26,222 nt of DNA from CAZHJA01 sp964532865 (lineage in GTDB: Bacteria > Patescibacteriota > Microgenomatia > UBA1406 > GWC2-37-13), in contig CAZHJA010000006.1 of assembly GCA_964532865.1 (NCBI GenBank), positions 1 to 26,222 on the forward strand. Direction: 5' to 3'. A program made the translations under genes and the position numbers. How positions within the stretch are numbered: the stretch's first letter is position 1; each line of letters begins with the position of its first letter. Below are positions 13,602-21,548 of this stretch, piece after piece. The notes below the pieces were generated by a model, which was not told where the DNA came from, made no database searches, and saw only the letters and a list, made by a program, of their open reading frames with translations.

Positions 13602-14225
13602 ATGAGATATACTGGTCCAAAAAATAGAATTGCAAGAAGAGAAGGTATGGATTTGGGACTTAAAACTCCAGGTTCAAAATCTCATGCAAGATTATTAAAA
13701 AAATTAAATGTGCCTCCTGGGCAGCATGGTTTGAAAAGAAAAAGAAGAAAGCCTTCAGAATACTCTTTTCAATTAAGAGAAAAACAAAAGCTTAAATATA
13801 TGTTTGGAGTTACAGAAAAGCAGTTAAAGAAATATTATAGAATTTCAAGAAAGAAAAAAGGAAATAGTGCCTTTTATTTAGCTCAGTTTCTTGAAAAAAG
13901 ACTTGATACTATAGTATATAGATTGGGATTTACTCCTACAAGAGGATCAGCTAGGCAGCTTATAAATCATGGAAATATTAAAGTAAATGATAAAGTTGTT
14001 GACATTGCTTCCTATAGCGTAAAGATTAATGATATAATTAGCTTTTCAGATAAAAAAGTATTGAAAATTCCATATATTGAAAAAGCATTGGAAAATAAAG
14101 ATTTGATTATGCCTGAATGGCTGGATAGAAAAGCTGTTGTTGGCAAGCTCTTAAGCGAGCCGACAAGCGATGAAATTGATAAACAAGTTAATTTAAGATT
14201 AATAATTGAATATTATTCAAAATAA
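13602..14225 (+). CDS. rpsD: 30S ribosomal protein S4
   Basis: S4 nucleates 16S rRNA folding and, in E. coli, represses this alpha operon. The 207 residues contain the N-terminal basic domain with PPGQHGLKRKRRKPSEYSFQLREKQKLKYM (residues about 37-66) and an S4 RNA-binding domain with RLDTIVYRLGFTPTRGSARQLINHGNI (about 99-125). There are no cysteines, so this is the zinc-free form. It lies 29 bases before rpoA. Confidence 0.98.
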   Translation: MRYTGPKNRIARREGMDLGLKTPGSKSHARLLKKLNVPPGQHGLKRKRRKPSEYSFQLREKQKLKYMFGVTEKQLKKYYRISRKKKGNSAFYLAQFLEKRLDTIVYRLGFTPTRGSARQLINHGNIKVNDKVVDIASYSVKINDIISFSDKKVLKIPYIEKALENKDLIMPEWLDRKAVVGKLLSEPTSDEIDKQVNLRLIIEYYSK

Positions 14226-14254
14226 CATTTAAAAATTAAAAAATATAAATACTT

Positions 14255-15187
14255 ATGCTTAAACCTAGTTTTTATACCGAAATTATTAAAGAAGATTCAG
14301 ATTATGGCAAGTACAAAATTGAGCCATTACCACAGAGTTTTGGTCAAAGCCTTGCTCATGCTTTAAGGCGCACTTTGCTGTCTTCATTGTCTGGAATAGC
14401 AATTACAAATGTAAAACTTCAAGGAGTTTCTCACATATTTACAACAATTAAGGGTGTGAAAGAGTCAGTTCTTGAGATTATTTTAAATTTAAAACAATTA
14501 AGATTTAAAGCAAGTGGTGAAGGACCATTTAAAATTGAATTATCAGTTAAGAAAGAAGGGAAAGTTTATGGGAAAGATATTAAGGGAGATGTTGAAATTA
14601 TAAATAAAGATTTATATATTTGTGAAGTAACTGCTCAACGATCAAAACTGGAAATTGAAGGTATTGTTGAAATTGGATTAGGATTTTCTGCTATTGAAGA
14701 AAGAGAAGAAAAGCAAACTGGATTTATTGCGGTTGATGCATTTTTTTCTCCTGTGAAGAAAGTAAACTTTAATGTAGAAGAAACAAGGGTTGGAAGGAAA
14801 ACTGATATGGATTGCCTTGTTATCGAGGTTTGGACAGATGGCAGTATTAAACCTACTGAGGCTTTGAAAAAATCTTCTGAATTACTTTCAAACTACTTTG
14901 CTTACTTGTTATCAGGAAAAGATAAAAAAGAGCAAGAGCTTGAAGATGACGATGAAAAATCTCAAAAAGAGCTAATAGATCAGAAACTCTTTGAAGTAAT
15001 TATTGATGAGCTTAATCTTCCATCGCGAGTAATTAATGCCTTATTAAGAGAAAAGATTGAAACAGTTGCAGATTTAGTTAAAGTGGGTAAAGACAAATTG
15101 AAAGTAATGAAAGGAGTTGGAAAAAAATCAATTGAGCTTATAAATGAAGAATTGAAAAACATGGGGGTTTCGTTAGAGACTAATTAA
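14255..15187 (+). CDS. rpoA: DNA-directed RNA polymerase subunit alpha
   Basis: Alpha dimerises to start RNA polymerase assembly and contacts promoter UP elements and activators. The N-terminal domain has the EPLPQSFGQSLAHALRRTLLSSL dimerisation segment (residues about 22-44). A short acidic linker (about 224-243) leads to the C-terminal domain, where LPSRVINALLREKIETVADLV and the helix-hairpin-helix MKGVGKKSIELINEEL (about 286-301) are visible. The 310 residues are slightly shorter than the usual 315-330. Canonical position between rpsD and rplQ. Confidence 0.98.
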   Translation: MLKPSFYTEIIKEDSDYGKYKIEPLPQSFGQSLAHALRRTLLSSLSGIAITNVKLQGVSHIFTTIKGVKESVLEIILNLKQLRFKASGEGPFKIELSVKKEGKVYGKDIKGDVEIINKDLYICEVTAQRSKLEIEGIVEIGLGFSAIEEREEKQTGFIAVDAFFSPVKKVNFNVEETRVGRKTDMDCLVIEVWTDGSIKPTEALKKSSELLSNYFAYLLSGKDKKEQELEDDDEKSQKELIDQKLFEVIIDELNLPSRVINALLREKIETVADLVKVGKDKLKVMKGVGKKSIELINEELKNMGVSLETN

Positions 15188-15204
15188 AGGAGATAGAAAA
15201 TATT

Positions 15205-15663
15205 ATGAGGCATAGAATAAAAAAGATGAAATTTAGAAAAGGAAAAGATGCAAATGAAATGCTTTTAAAGAAATTATTAAGCAATTTTTTAACTCAGGGA
15301 AAAATTACTACAACGCAAAAAAAAGCAAAAGCAATTAAATCAGGGATTGATAGAGTTGTAAGCAAATCAAAGAAAAAAACTCAAAGCAATAAAAATTATC
15401 TTTTAAGTCATTTGACTCAAAAAAGTCTTGTTACAGTGCTATTTGATCAAATTGCTCCGATTGTAAAAACAAGAGTAGGAGGATACACAAGAATCATAAA
15501 ATTAGGTACGCGTGATTCAGATGGGGCAGAAATGGCAAGAGTTGAATGGGTAGATAGAATTGTTTTAAATCAAGAAAAAAAGAAAAAGACAAAAAAGAGT
15601 CAAGATATTAAAAAAGACAAATCTGCAGATAATAAAATTAAGGCAGAAAAAGAGAAAAAATAA
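15205..15663 (+). CDS. rplQ: 50S ribosomal protein L17
   Basis: L17 lies near the exit tunnel on the solvent side. The MRHRIKKMKFRK start, the LLKKLLSNFLTQGKITTTQKKAKAI core (residues about 20-44) and the GGYTRIIKLGTRDSDGAEMARVEWVD ending are typical. At 152 residues it is longer than the usual 115-130; the excess is a Lys-rich low-complexity tail from about residue 122. AAGGAG (15187-15192) lies 12 bases before the ATG, longer than optimal spacing. Confidence 0.97.
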   Translation: MRHRIKKMKFRKGKDANEMLLKKLLSNFLTQGKITTTQKKAKAIKSGIDRVVSKSKKKTQSNKNYLLSHLTQKSLVTVLFDQIAPIVKTRVGGYTRIIKLGTRDSDGAEMARVEWVDRIVLNQEKKKKTKKSQDIKKDKSADNKIKAEKEKK

Positions 15664-15664
15664 T

Positions 15665-16099
15665 ATGGTAACAATAACAAAATCAACAAAATCAGTTAAA
15701 AAAAAAGAAGTAGAAAGAAAGTGGAAGTTAGTAGATATTTCAAAAGAGCCATTAGGACGAGTAACTCCTGAAATATCTTATTACTTGCAAGGAAAACATA
15801 AACAAAATTATGTTTCGTATCTTGATATGGGTGATAATGTTGTTGTTGTAAATGCAGCAAAAATTAAGCTTACTGGGAAAAAAGAAGAAACCAAAGAATA
15901 TTTGCATTATTCTGGATATCCTGGAGGATTAAAAAAAACTAGTTTCAAAAGAATGATGGAAAAGGATCCTCGAAAAGTCGTAAGAAAGGCTGTTTCTGGA
16001 ATGCTGCCTAAAAACAAGCACAGAGATAGAAGACTTGCAAGATTATTTATATTTGTAGATGAAAATCATCCACATAAAGATAAGTTTAATAAACAATAA
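15665..16099 (+). CDS. rplM: 50S ribosomal protein L13
   Basis: L13 is one of the first proteins to bind 23S rRNA. After a Ser/Thr/Lys-rich extension (residues 1-17) the family start RKWKLVDISKEPLGRVTPEISYYLQGK appears. NYVSYLDMGDNVVVVNA, the KKEETKEYLHYSGYPGGLK segment and VRKAVSGMLPKNKHRDRRLARLFIF follow. The 144 residues match the family. It starts one base after the rplQ stop and is two bases from rpsI, the usual L17-L13-S9 run. Confidence 0.97.
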   Translation: MVTITKSTKSVKKKEVERKWKLVDISKEPLGRVTPEISYYLQGKHKQNYVSYLDMGDNVVVVNAAKIKLTGKKEETKEYLHYSGYPGGLKKTSFKRMMEKDPRKVVRKAVSGMLPKNKHRDRRLARLFIFVDENHPHKDKFNKQ

Positions 16100-16101
16100 A
16101 T

Positions 16102-16557
16102 ATGCCAAAAAAAAGCAAAAACATTCTTTATTATGAATCAGTTGGAAGAAGAAAGAAATCTGTTGCAAGAGTAAGGCTATATATTGTTGGAAAAAGCAAG
16201 AGCATTACAGTAACTGCAATTAAAGGAAAGGCTGGAGATATTTATGTTAATAAAAAACCAATTGACAAGATTTTTATATCACCACAAGAAAAAGTAAAAT
16301 ATCTTTTTCCTCTAAAGCTAACAAATAGTGAAGAACGTTTTGTTGTGTCAATTCTTGTAAGAGGAGGAGGAAAGACAGGCCAATTAGAAGCAATTATTCA
16401 TGGATTGGCTCGAGCTTTAGACAAGGTTAATAGAGAAGAATATCATCAGATTTTAAAGAAACATGGTTTGCTTACTCGTGATCCAAGAGCAAAAGAGCGC
16501 AGGAAAGTAGGAACAGGCGGAAAGGCAAGAAGATCAAAACAGTCTCCAAAGCGTTAA
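16102..16557 (+). CDS. rpsI: 30S ribosomal protein S9
   Basis: S9 sits in the 30S head, its C-terminal tail reaching the P-site tRNA. The YYESVGRRKKSVARVRL opening, the VRGGGKTGQLEAIIHGLARAL helix (residues about 92-112) and the LLTRDPRAKERRKVGTGGKARRSKQSPKR tail (from about 123) are diagnostic; the usual terminal KR pair is present. The 151 residues exceed the usual 130, mostly through an insertion near residues 30-50. It is the last ribosomal gene of this run and no terminator follows it. Confidence 0.97.
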   Translation: MPKKSKNILYYESVGRRKKSVARVRLYIVGKSKSITVTAIKGKAGDIYVNKKPIDKIFISPQEKVKYLFPLKLTNSEERFVVSILVRGGGKTGQLEAIIHGLARALDKVNREEYHQILKKHGLLTRDPRAKERRKVGTGGKARRSKQSPKR

Positions 16558-16581
16558 GCTTACTTGATATACTTAATTTAT

Positions 16582-17475
16582 ATGTCAAAACTTTCAGTTA
16601 TTATACTTTCATATAACACAAAAGAAATTACAAAAAAGTGTTTAGATTCTATAAATAAGTCAATAATTAAAAATAAGCAAAAGAATTTATATGAGTTAAT
16701 TATTATTGATAACGCTTCAACTGATGGTTCTTGTGAAATGATTAATAAATGGAAAAAGAATAATGGCTTAAATTATCAAACCCATACAATTTTTAATAAA
16801 AAAAATATTGGATATCCAAAGGCAAATAATCAAGGCTTATCTAAAGCAACTGGGAAATATATTCTTTTTTTAAATTCAGATGTTGAAATAAGTAATGTTA
16901 ATTTTGAAAATATTATTGAATTTCTTGATAAGAATTCAAAAGTTGGAGCTTTAACAGTGAAAGTAGTATTGCCAAGCGGTAGTATTGATTCGGCTTCTCA
17001 CAGAGGCTTTCCTACAATATGGAATTCATTTTGTTATTTTTCAAAGCTAGAATTTTTATTTGGAAAGCTTCCGATTTTAGGCAAAGTTGTAGGAGGCTAT
17101 CATATGACGCATAAAGATTTGTCAATAATTCACGATATTGATTCTCCTTCTGGAGCCTTTTATTTTACAAGAAAAGATATTGTAAAAGATCTAAAGGGCT
17201 TTGATGATAAGTTTTTTATGTATGGAGAAGATTTGGATTTATCATACAGAATGAAAAAAAGAGGATATAGAATAATTTATTATCCGATTTTTCAAGTATT
17301 TCACTTAAAATATGCCAGCGGATTAAAAAAGAAAAATAAAAAAATAATGCAAAAGACAAAAAAATATTTTTATGATTCTATGAAGAGATTTTATAGAAAA
17401 CATTATGAAAGATTTAATATTGAGATTATTAACAAAGCAATTTACTTTTTTATTGATTTAAAAAGCAAGCTATGA
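16582..17475 (+). CDS. Family 2 glycosyltransferase (rhamnosyltransferase-like)
   Basis: A 297-residue GT-A fold enzyme that probably adds a sugar from a nucleotide donor to a growing lipid-linked glycan on the cytoplasmic face. Seen: SVIILSYNT at the N-terminus, the ELIIIDNASTDGS nucleotide-binding strand, LFLNSDVE with the metal-binding SDV variant of DxD (near residues 101-105), SPSGAFYFTRKD and the GEDLDLSYRMKKRGYRI catalytic region. The pattern resembles WbbL-like rhamnosyltransferases, but donor identity cannot be read. A TTG start six codons upstream was rejected for ATG 16582. It overlaps the next gene by ATGA. An extended -10 (TG-A-TATACT, 16565-16573) lies eight bases before the ATG. 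Confidence 0.9.
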   Translation: MSKLSVIILSYNTKEITKKCLDSINKSIIKNKQKNLYELIIIDNASTDGSCEMINKWKKNNGLNYQTHTIFNKKNIGYPKANNQGLSKATGKYILFLNSDVEISNVNFENIIEFLDKNSKVGALTVKVVLPSGSIDSASHRGFPTIWNSFCYFSKLEFLFGKLPILGKVVGGYHMTHKDLSIIHDIDSPSGAFYFTRKDIVKDLKGFDDKFFMYGEDLDLSYRMKKRGYRIIYYPIFQVFHLKYASGLKKKNKKIMQKTKKYFYDSMKRFYRKHYERFNIEIINKAIYFFIDLKSKL

Positions 17476-18566
17476 AAAGAATTGGAATAGATGGACGACT
17501 ATATTTTCAAACAGGTGTTGGAACATATCTTCAAAATTTACTTTTTAATTTGCATAAGATTATTCCTTTAGATTGGGAAGTTTTTGTTTATTTAATAAAG
17601 GAAGATTTTTCAAAAATAGACTTTGCAGCAAAAAATTTTATTAAAAAACAGGCAGATTTTCGTTGGCATAGTTTTAAAGAACAATTATCCTTTTGTGATA
17701 TTTTAAAAAAACACAATTTAGATCTTGTTCATTTTACGTATTTTAGTTATCCCATATTATATCCCAAGCCATTTGTATCAACTATTCATGATATTACGCC
17801 TTTGCTTTTTAAAACAGGAAGAGCTTCTACAAAGAATATAATAGTATATGAAATCAAGCATGCTTTTTTAAAAACAGTTTTTAATTCACAGATAAAAAAA
17901 GCAAAAAATATCATTACGCCTTCAAAAACAGTAAAAAAGCAATTAATAGATTATTATGGAAAAGAATATGAAAATAAAATAGTGCCTATTTATGAGGGGA
18001 TAAATCAACAATTAATTGGTAAGAAGCAAAATAATGAGCTTAAAAGAAAATTCAAAAAGGATTTTATAATTTATATAGGCAACTACTATCCTCATAAAAA
18101 TGTAGAAAGGCTAATTTGTGCATTTAGTAAAGTAAAGAAAGATGTTCAGCTTATTCTTGTAGGTCCTGATGATTATTTTTCCAAAAAAGTATTTTTATTA
18201 ATTAAAAAACTACATCAGGAAAATAGAATTTTAATGTATCATAATGCAAAGCTTTCAGACTTAGTATTTTTTTATAATAACGCATTGTTTTTAATTCATC
18301 CTTCATTATCTGAAGGATTTGGGCTTCCTATTATTGAAGCAATGCATTTTAATCTTCCAGTAGTTGCATCAAACATTGACGTTTTTAAAGAAGTATTGGA
18401 AAATCAATATGTATCATTTAATCCATATGATGTTTCTGATATTTATGAAAAGATAAATTATGCTGTTAAAGATAAACTTTCTGCAGATTATTCAAAAATA
18501 ATCAAAAGATATTCTTTTAAAAACATGGCAGAAGAAACTTACAAGATATATGAATCTAATATTTGA
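17472..18566 (+). CDS. Family 4 glycosyltransferase
   Basis: A 364-residue GT-B fold retaining glycosyltransferase. The N-terminal glycine-rich IGIDGRLYFQTGVGTYLQNLL and the FVSTIHDITPLLF strand are typical of GT4. The C-terminal half has FIIYIGNYYPHKNVERL and the EX7E signature in LSEGFGLPIIEAMHFNLPVVASN (residues about 278-300). Mannose or a related hexose is a plausible donor because the cluster makes GDP-mannose, but this is inference. It overlaps the preceding GT2 by four bases and is 27 bases from the next GT4. Confidence 0.92.
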   Translation: MKRIGIDGRLYFQTGVGTYLQNLLFNLHKIIPLDWEVFVYLIKEDFSKIDFAAKNFIKKQADFRWHSFKEQLSFCDILKKHNLDLVHFTYFSYPILYPKPFVSTIHDITPLLFKTGRASTKNIIVYEIKHAFLKTVFNSQIKKAKNIITPSKTVKKQLIDYYGKEYENKIVPIYEGINQQLIGKKQNNELKRKFKKDFIIYIGNYYPHKNVERLICAFSKVKKDVQLILVGPDDYFSKKVFLLIKKLHQENRILMYHNAKLSDLVFFYNNALFLIHPSLSEGFGLPIIEAMHFNLPVVASNIDVFKEVLENQYVSFNPYDVSDIYEKINYAVKDKLSADYSKIIKRYSFKNMAEETYKIYESNI

Positions 18567-18593
18567 AAATTAACAATATATTTAATTAAATTA

Positions 18594-19760
18594 ATGAGTA
18601 TCGAAAGAAATAAGAAAATTGCAATAGTTTATGACTGGATTGATAAATGGGGAGGTGTAGAAAGAATATTATTAATGTTGCATGAGATGTTTCCGCATGC
18701 TTGTTTTTATACTTCATATACTGATTTAAAAAAAGCAAAATGGGCAAAAGGAATTAAAATTACAACTTCCTTTATTCAGAAATTACCTGATTTTGTAAAA
18801 AAAAACAGGATATTGTCTTTTCCATTTTACACATATGCATTTGAGACTTTTAATTTTAATAATTATGATTTAGTAATTTCAGTAAGCTCTTCATTTGCAA
18901 AGTCAGTAGTTACAAGACCAGAAACTGTTCATATATTATATTTACTTACTCCAACTAGATTTTTGTGGGTTAATAGTAAAGATTATATTTCTAATTTTAA
19001 TAAGCTTTTATTTTCTTCCTATATTAATTATTTAAAAAAATGGGACAAGATAACAGCTCAAAGACCTGATTATATTTTTTCAATTTCTAAAGAGGTTAAA
19101 CAAAGATGTATTAAGCATTATAAAAGAAACTCAAATGTAGTTTATCCTCCTTTTGATATTTCTTATTGGGAAAAGATAAAATTAAATCTTCATGATACAA
19201 ATTATATGAAAGATAAATTTAATATTGATTTAAGCAAAAAGTATTACTTAATTGTAAGCAGATTGGAAAGTTACAAAAAAGTTGATTTGGCAATAAAAGT
19301 ATTTAATAAAAACATTAAGTCTAATTTGATAATTATTGGAAAGGGTAGTAAATATCGTGAATTTAAAAGACTGGCAGGCAAAAACATTAAGCTTATTGAT
19401 TCAGTAACAGATAAAGAACTTGGGGTTTTTTACAGCAAAGCCCACGCTCTTATTATGCCTCAAAAGGAGGATTTTGGATATGTTGCTTTAGAGGCGCAGT
19501 ATTTTAACTGTCCTGTAATTTCATACATTAAAGGAGGAGCAAAAGAAAGTATAGTTGATAAAAAAACAGGAATATTTTTTGAAAGACAAGAAGCAGGTTG
19601 TCTATTGGATGCTATTGAAAGATTTGATAGAATTTCATACAATATTAGAACCAATATGAAAGATTTTGTAGATAAGAATTTAGCAAGGTTTAAAAGAGAC
19701 AGGTTTGAAAAAGAATTTAAAACAGCGATTGAAAGTTGTTTAAGATATAAAAATAGATAA
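18594..19760 (+). CDS. Family 4 glycosyltransferase (WbaZ/mannosyltransferase-like)
   Basis: A 388-residue GT-B enzyme. The opening KIAIVYDWIDKWGGVERILLMLHEMFPHA (residues about 8-36) is typical of a GT4 subgroup that includes WbaZ-like mannosyltransferases. The middle has VHILYLLTPTRFLW and SISKEVKQR. The C-terminal nucleotide-sugar site contains YYLIVSRLESYKKVDLAIKVFN and the EX7E motif in KEDFGYVALEAQYFNCPVISY (about 293-314). It precedes the GDP-mannose-forming enzyme by 20 bases, which supports but does not prove a mannosyl donor. Confidence 0.9.
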   Translation: MSIERNKKIAIVYDWIDKWGGVERILLMLHEMFPHACFYTSYTDLKKAKWAKGIKITTSFIQKLPDFVKKNRILSFPFYTYAFETFNFNNYDLVISVSSSFAKSVVTRPETVHILYLLTPTRFLWVNSKDYISNFNKLLFSSYINYLKKWDKITAQRPDYIFSISKEVKQRCIKHYKRNSNVVYPPFDISYWEKIKLNLHDTNYMKDKFNIDLSKKYYLIVSRLESYKKVDLAIKVFNKNIKSNLIIIGKGSKYREFKRLAGKNIKLIDSVTDKELGVFYSKAHALIMPQKEDFGYVALEAQYFNCPVISYIKGGAKESIVDKKTGIFFERQEAGCLLDAIERFDRISYNIRTNMKDFVDKNLARFKRDRFEKEFKTAIESCLRYKNR

Positions 19761-19780
19761 TATAATTAAATGTTAAACCT

Positions 19781-20866
19781 ATGAAGGCAATAATATTTGC
19801 AGGAGGAACTGGTACAAGACTTTGGCCTCTTTCTAGAAAAAAGTCGCCTAAACAATTTGAGAAAATAATTGGAAACAAATCTACTCTTGAACTTTCCATA
19901 GAGCGATTGATTCCTGATTTTGCATATAAGGACATATATATTTCAACAAATATTGCATATAAAAAGACTATTACAAAACAACTTAATAAAATTCCTAAAG
20001 ACAATTTTATTTTTGAACCTGAGAAAAAAGACGTTGGGCCAGCAATTGCACTAGCTATGGGAATATTTAACAATATTAATCCAAATGAGCCAGTTGCAAT
20101 TTTATGGAGCGATCATTTAGTTAAGCGTGTTGCTGCTTTTAAAAAAGTTCTTAAATCTGCAAATGAATATATTAAAAAAAATCCAAATAAAATTGTATTT
20201 ATTGCGCATAAACCCAGATATGCAAGTGTTAATTTAGGATATATTCATTTAGGCAAAAAAAGACAATCTATTAATGGGGTTAGTCTTTATGCATTTGAAG
20301 GGTTTAAATACAGGCCTGATGGAAAAACTGCAAATAATTTCTTAAAATCAGGAAAATATGCATGGAATTTAGGATATTTTGTAACATCTGCAGGGTTTAT
20401 CTATAATGCATTTAAATGCTTTTCTCCTGATATTTATAATAATACAAATAAAATATTATCTAGGTATGGAAAGGAAGATTATAAAAAGTATTTAAATAAA
20501 TATTATGCAGATGTTAAAAGTATTAGCTTTGACAATGCAATACTTGAGAATTTGAATAAAAAAGATGCTTTGGTTATTGTTGAAGATATTGGATGGAGTG
20601 ACATTGGAACATGGGAGGCGGTAAAAGAAGCATTAGAGCAATCTCCAGATGAGAATGTAATAAAGGGTAATGTAACCCTAAAAGATGTACGGGATTCATT
20701 GATATATAATTATGAGGCTAAAAAATTAGTTGTTGGGATTGATTTGGATGATTTAATGGTTGTAAATACTTCTGATGTTTTATTAATTTCCAAAAAGAAA
20801 TCAGTTTCAAAAATTAAAACTTTAGTAGAGAATTTTCAGGGAACTGAAAATGAAAAGTTAACATGA
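19781..20866 (+). CDS. manC: Mannose-1-phosphate guanylyltransferase
   Basis: Makes GDP-mannose from mannose 1-phosphate and GTP, supplying the neighbouring glycosyltransferases. The nucleotidyltransferase signature FAGGTGTRLWPLSRKKSPKQF covers residues 6-26. EPEKKDVGPAIALAMG and the metal-site ILWSDHLV (near residues 104-111) follow, then NLGYIH, KYAWNLGYFVTS, the DNAILE segment and VEDIGWSDIGTWEAV (about 267-281). At 361 residues it lacks the phosphomannose-isomerase domain of bifunctional ManC/AlgA enzymes. A perfect TATAAT (19761-19766) lies 14 bases before the ATG, with a poor -35. Its stop overlaps the next gene by ATGA. Confidence 0.93.
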   Translation: MKAIIFAGGTGTRLWPLSRKKSPKQFEKIIGNKSTLELSIERLIPDFAYKDIYISTNIAYKKTITKQLNKIPKDNFIFEPEKKDVGPAIALAMGIFNNINPNEPVAILWSDHLVKRVAAFKKVLKSANEYIKKNPNKIVFIAHKPRYASVNLGYIHLGKKRQSINGVSLYAFEGFKYRPDGKTANNFLKSGKYAWNLGYFVTSAGFIYNAFKCFSPDIYNNTNKILSRYGKEDYKKYLNKYYADVKSISFDNAILENLNKKDALVIVEDIGWSDIGTWEAVKEALEQSPDENVIKGNVTLKDVRDSLIYNYEAKKLVVGIDLDDLMVVNTSDVLLISKKKSVSKIKTLVENFQGTENEKLT

Positions 20867-21528
20867 CAAAAAGCTTTTTTTTTAAAGATGTATATTCTAA
20901 TTTTATTAAAAGGATTATTGATTTAATTGGAGCCTTTATACTTTTAGCATTGTTTTCTCCATTAATAGTATTTACAGCAATAATTATAAAGCTGGACTCA
21001 AAGGGTCCAATACTTGCAGATGTTCCAGAGAGAGTTGGAGAAAATGGGAAAACATTTAAAATGCTTAAGTTTCGCTCAATGATTTTAAACGCCCACTTTC
21101 AACTTCGAACAAATCCTAAATTCAAAAAGCTGTTTGAACAGTATAAGAAAGAAAACTATAAATTAAAAAAGGACCCAAGAGTTACATGTGTAGGAAAATT
21201 TATTCGTAAACATTCAATTGATGAAATTCCTCAGCTTGTTAATGTATTAAGGGGTCAAATGAGTTTAGTGGGACCAAGAGCATATTATCCAGATGAACTT
21301 CATAATCAACAAAAAAAGTTTCCCGTTACAAAGGGACTTGTTAAAAAAGTTCTTTCAGTTAAACCTGGAATTACAGGATTATGGCAGGTTTCTGGAAGAT
21401 CTGAGATTAACTTTGATAAAAGAGTTACTATTGATGCAAAATATGTTGGCTCATTATCTTTAAAGAAAGATTTTGGTATAATTATTAAGACACCATTTGT
21501 TATGATTAATGGTAAAGGGGCTGTGTAA
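20863..21528 (+). CDS. Polyprenol-phosphate sugar-phosphotransferase (WbaP/PglC family)
   Basis: Transfers a sugar phosphate from a nucleotide donor to undecaprenyl phosphate, the first membrane step of glycan assembly. The 221 residues hold only the catalytic bacterial-sugar-transferase domain. One re-entrant hydrophobic segment is at about 18-42 (RIIDLIGAFILLALFSPL), then DSKGPILADVPERVGENGKTFKMLKFRSM (about 45-73), the catalytic Asp-Glu pair D120-E121 in SIDEIPQL, RGQMSLVGPRAYYPDE and KPGITGLWQVSGRSEINF. This is the small PglC-like monotopic form without the extra N-terminal helices of WbaP. It overlaps manC and precedes DUF4012 by 20 bases. Confidence 0.93.
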   Translation: MTKSFFFKDVYSNFIKRIIDLIGAFILLALFSPLIVFTAIIIKLDSKGPILADVPERVGENGKTFKMLKFRSMILNAHFQLRTNPKFKKLFEQYKKENYKLKKDPRVTCVGKFIRKHSIDEIPQLVNVLRGQMSLVGPRAYYPDELHNQQKKFPVTKGLVKKVLSVKPGITGLWQVSGRSEINFDKRVTIDAKYVGSLSLKKDFGIIIKTPFVMINGKGAV

Positions 21529-21548
21529 TTATTAATTAAAAAATATAT

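Noticed and set aside
14226..14254. TATAAA near 14247 as a separate rpoA promoter
   Set aside because: No acceptable -35 at standard spacing and the gap is only 29 bases of A/T-rich sequence.
16558..16581. A terminator between the ribosomal operon and the glycan cluster
   Set aside because: Only a four-base AAGC/GCTT pairing without a T-tract is present.
18565..18593. TTGAAA-17-TTAAAT before the third glycosyltransferase as a promoter
   Set aside because: The -10 would end two bases before the ATG, so transcription would begin inside the gene; AT-rich chance match is more likely.
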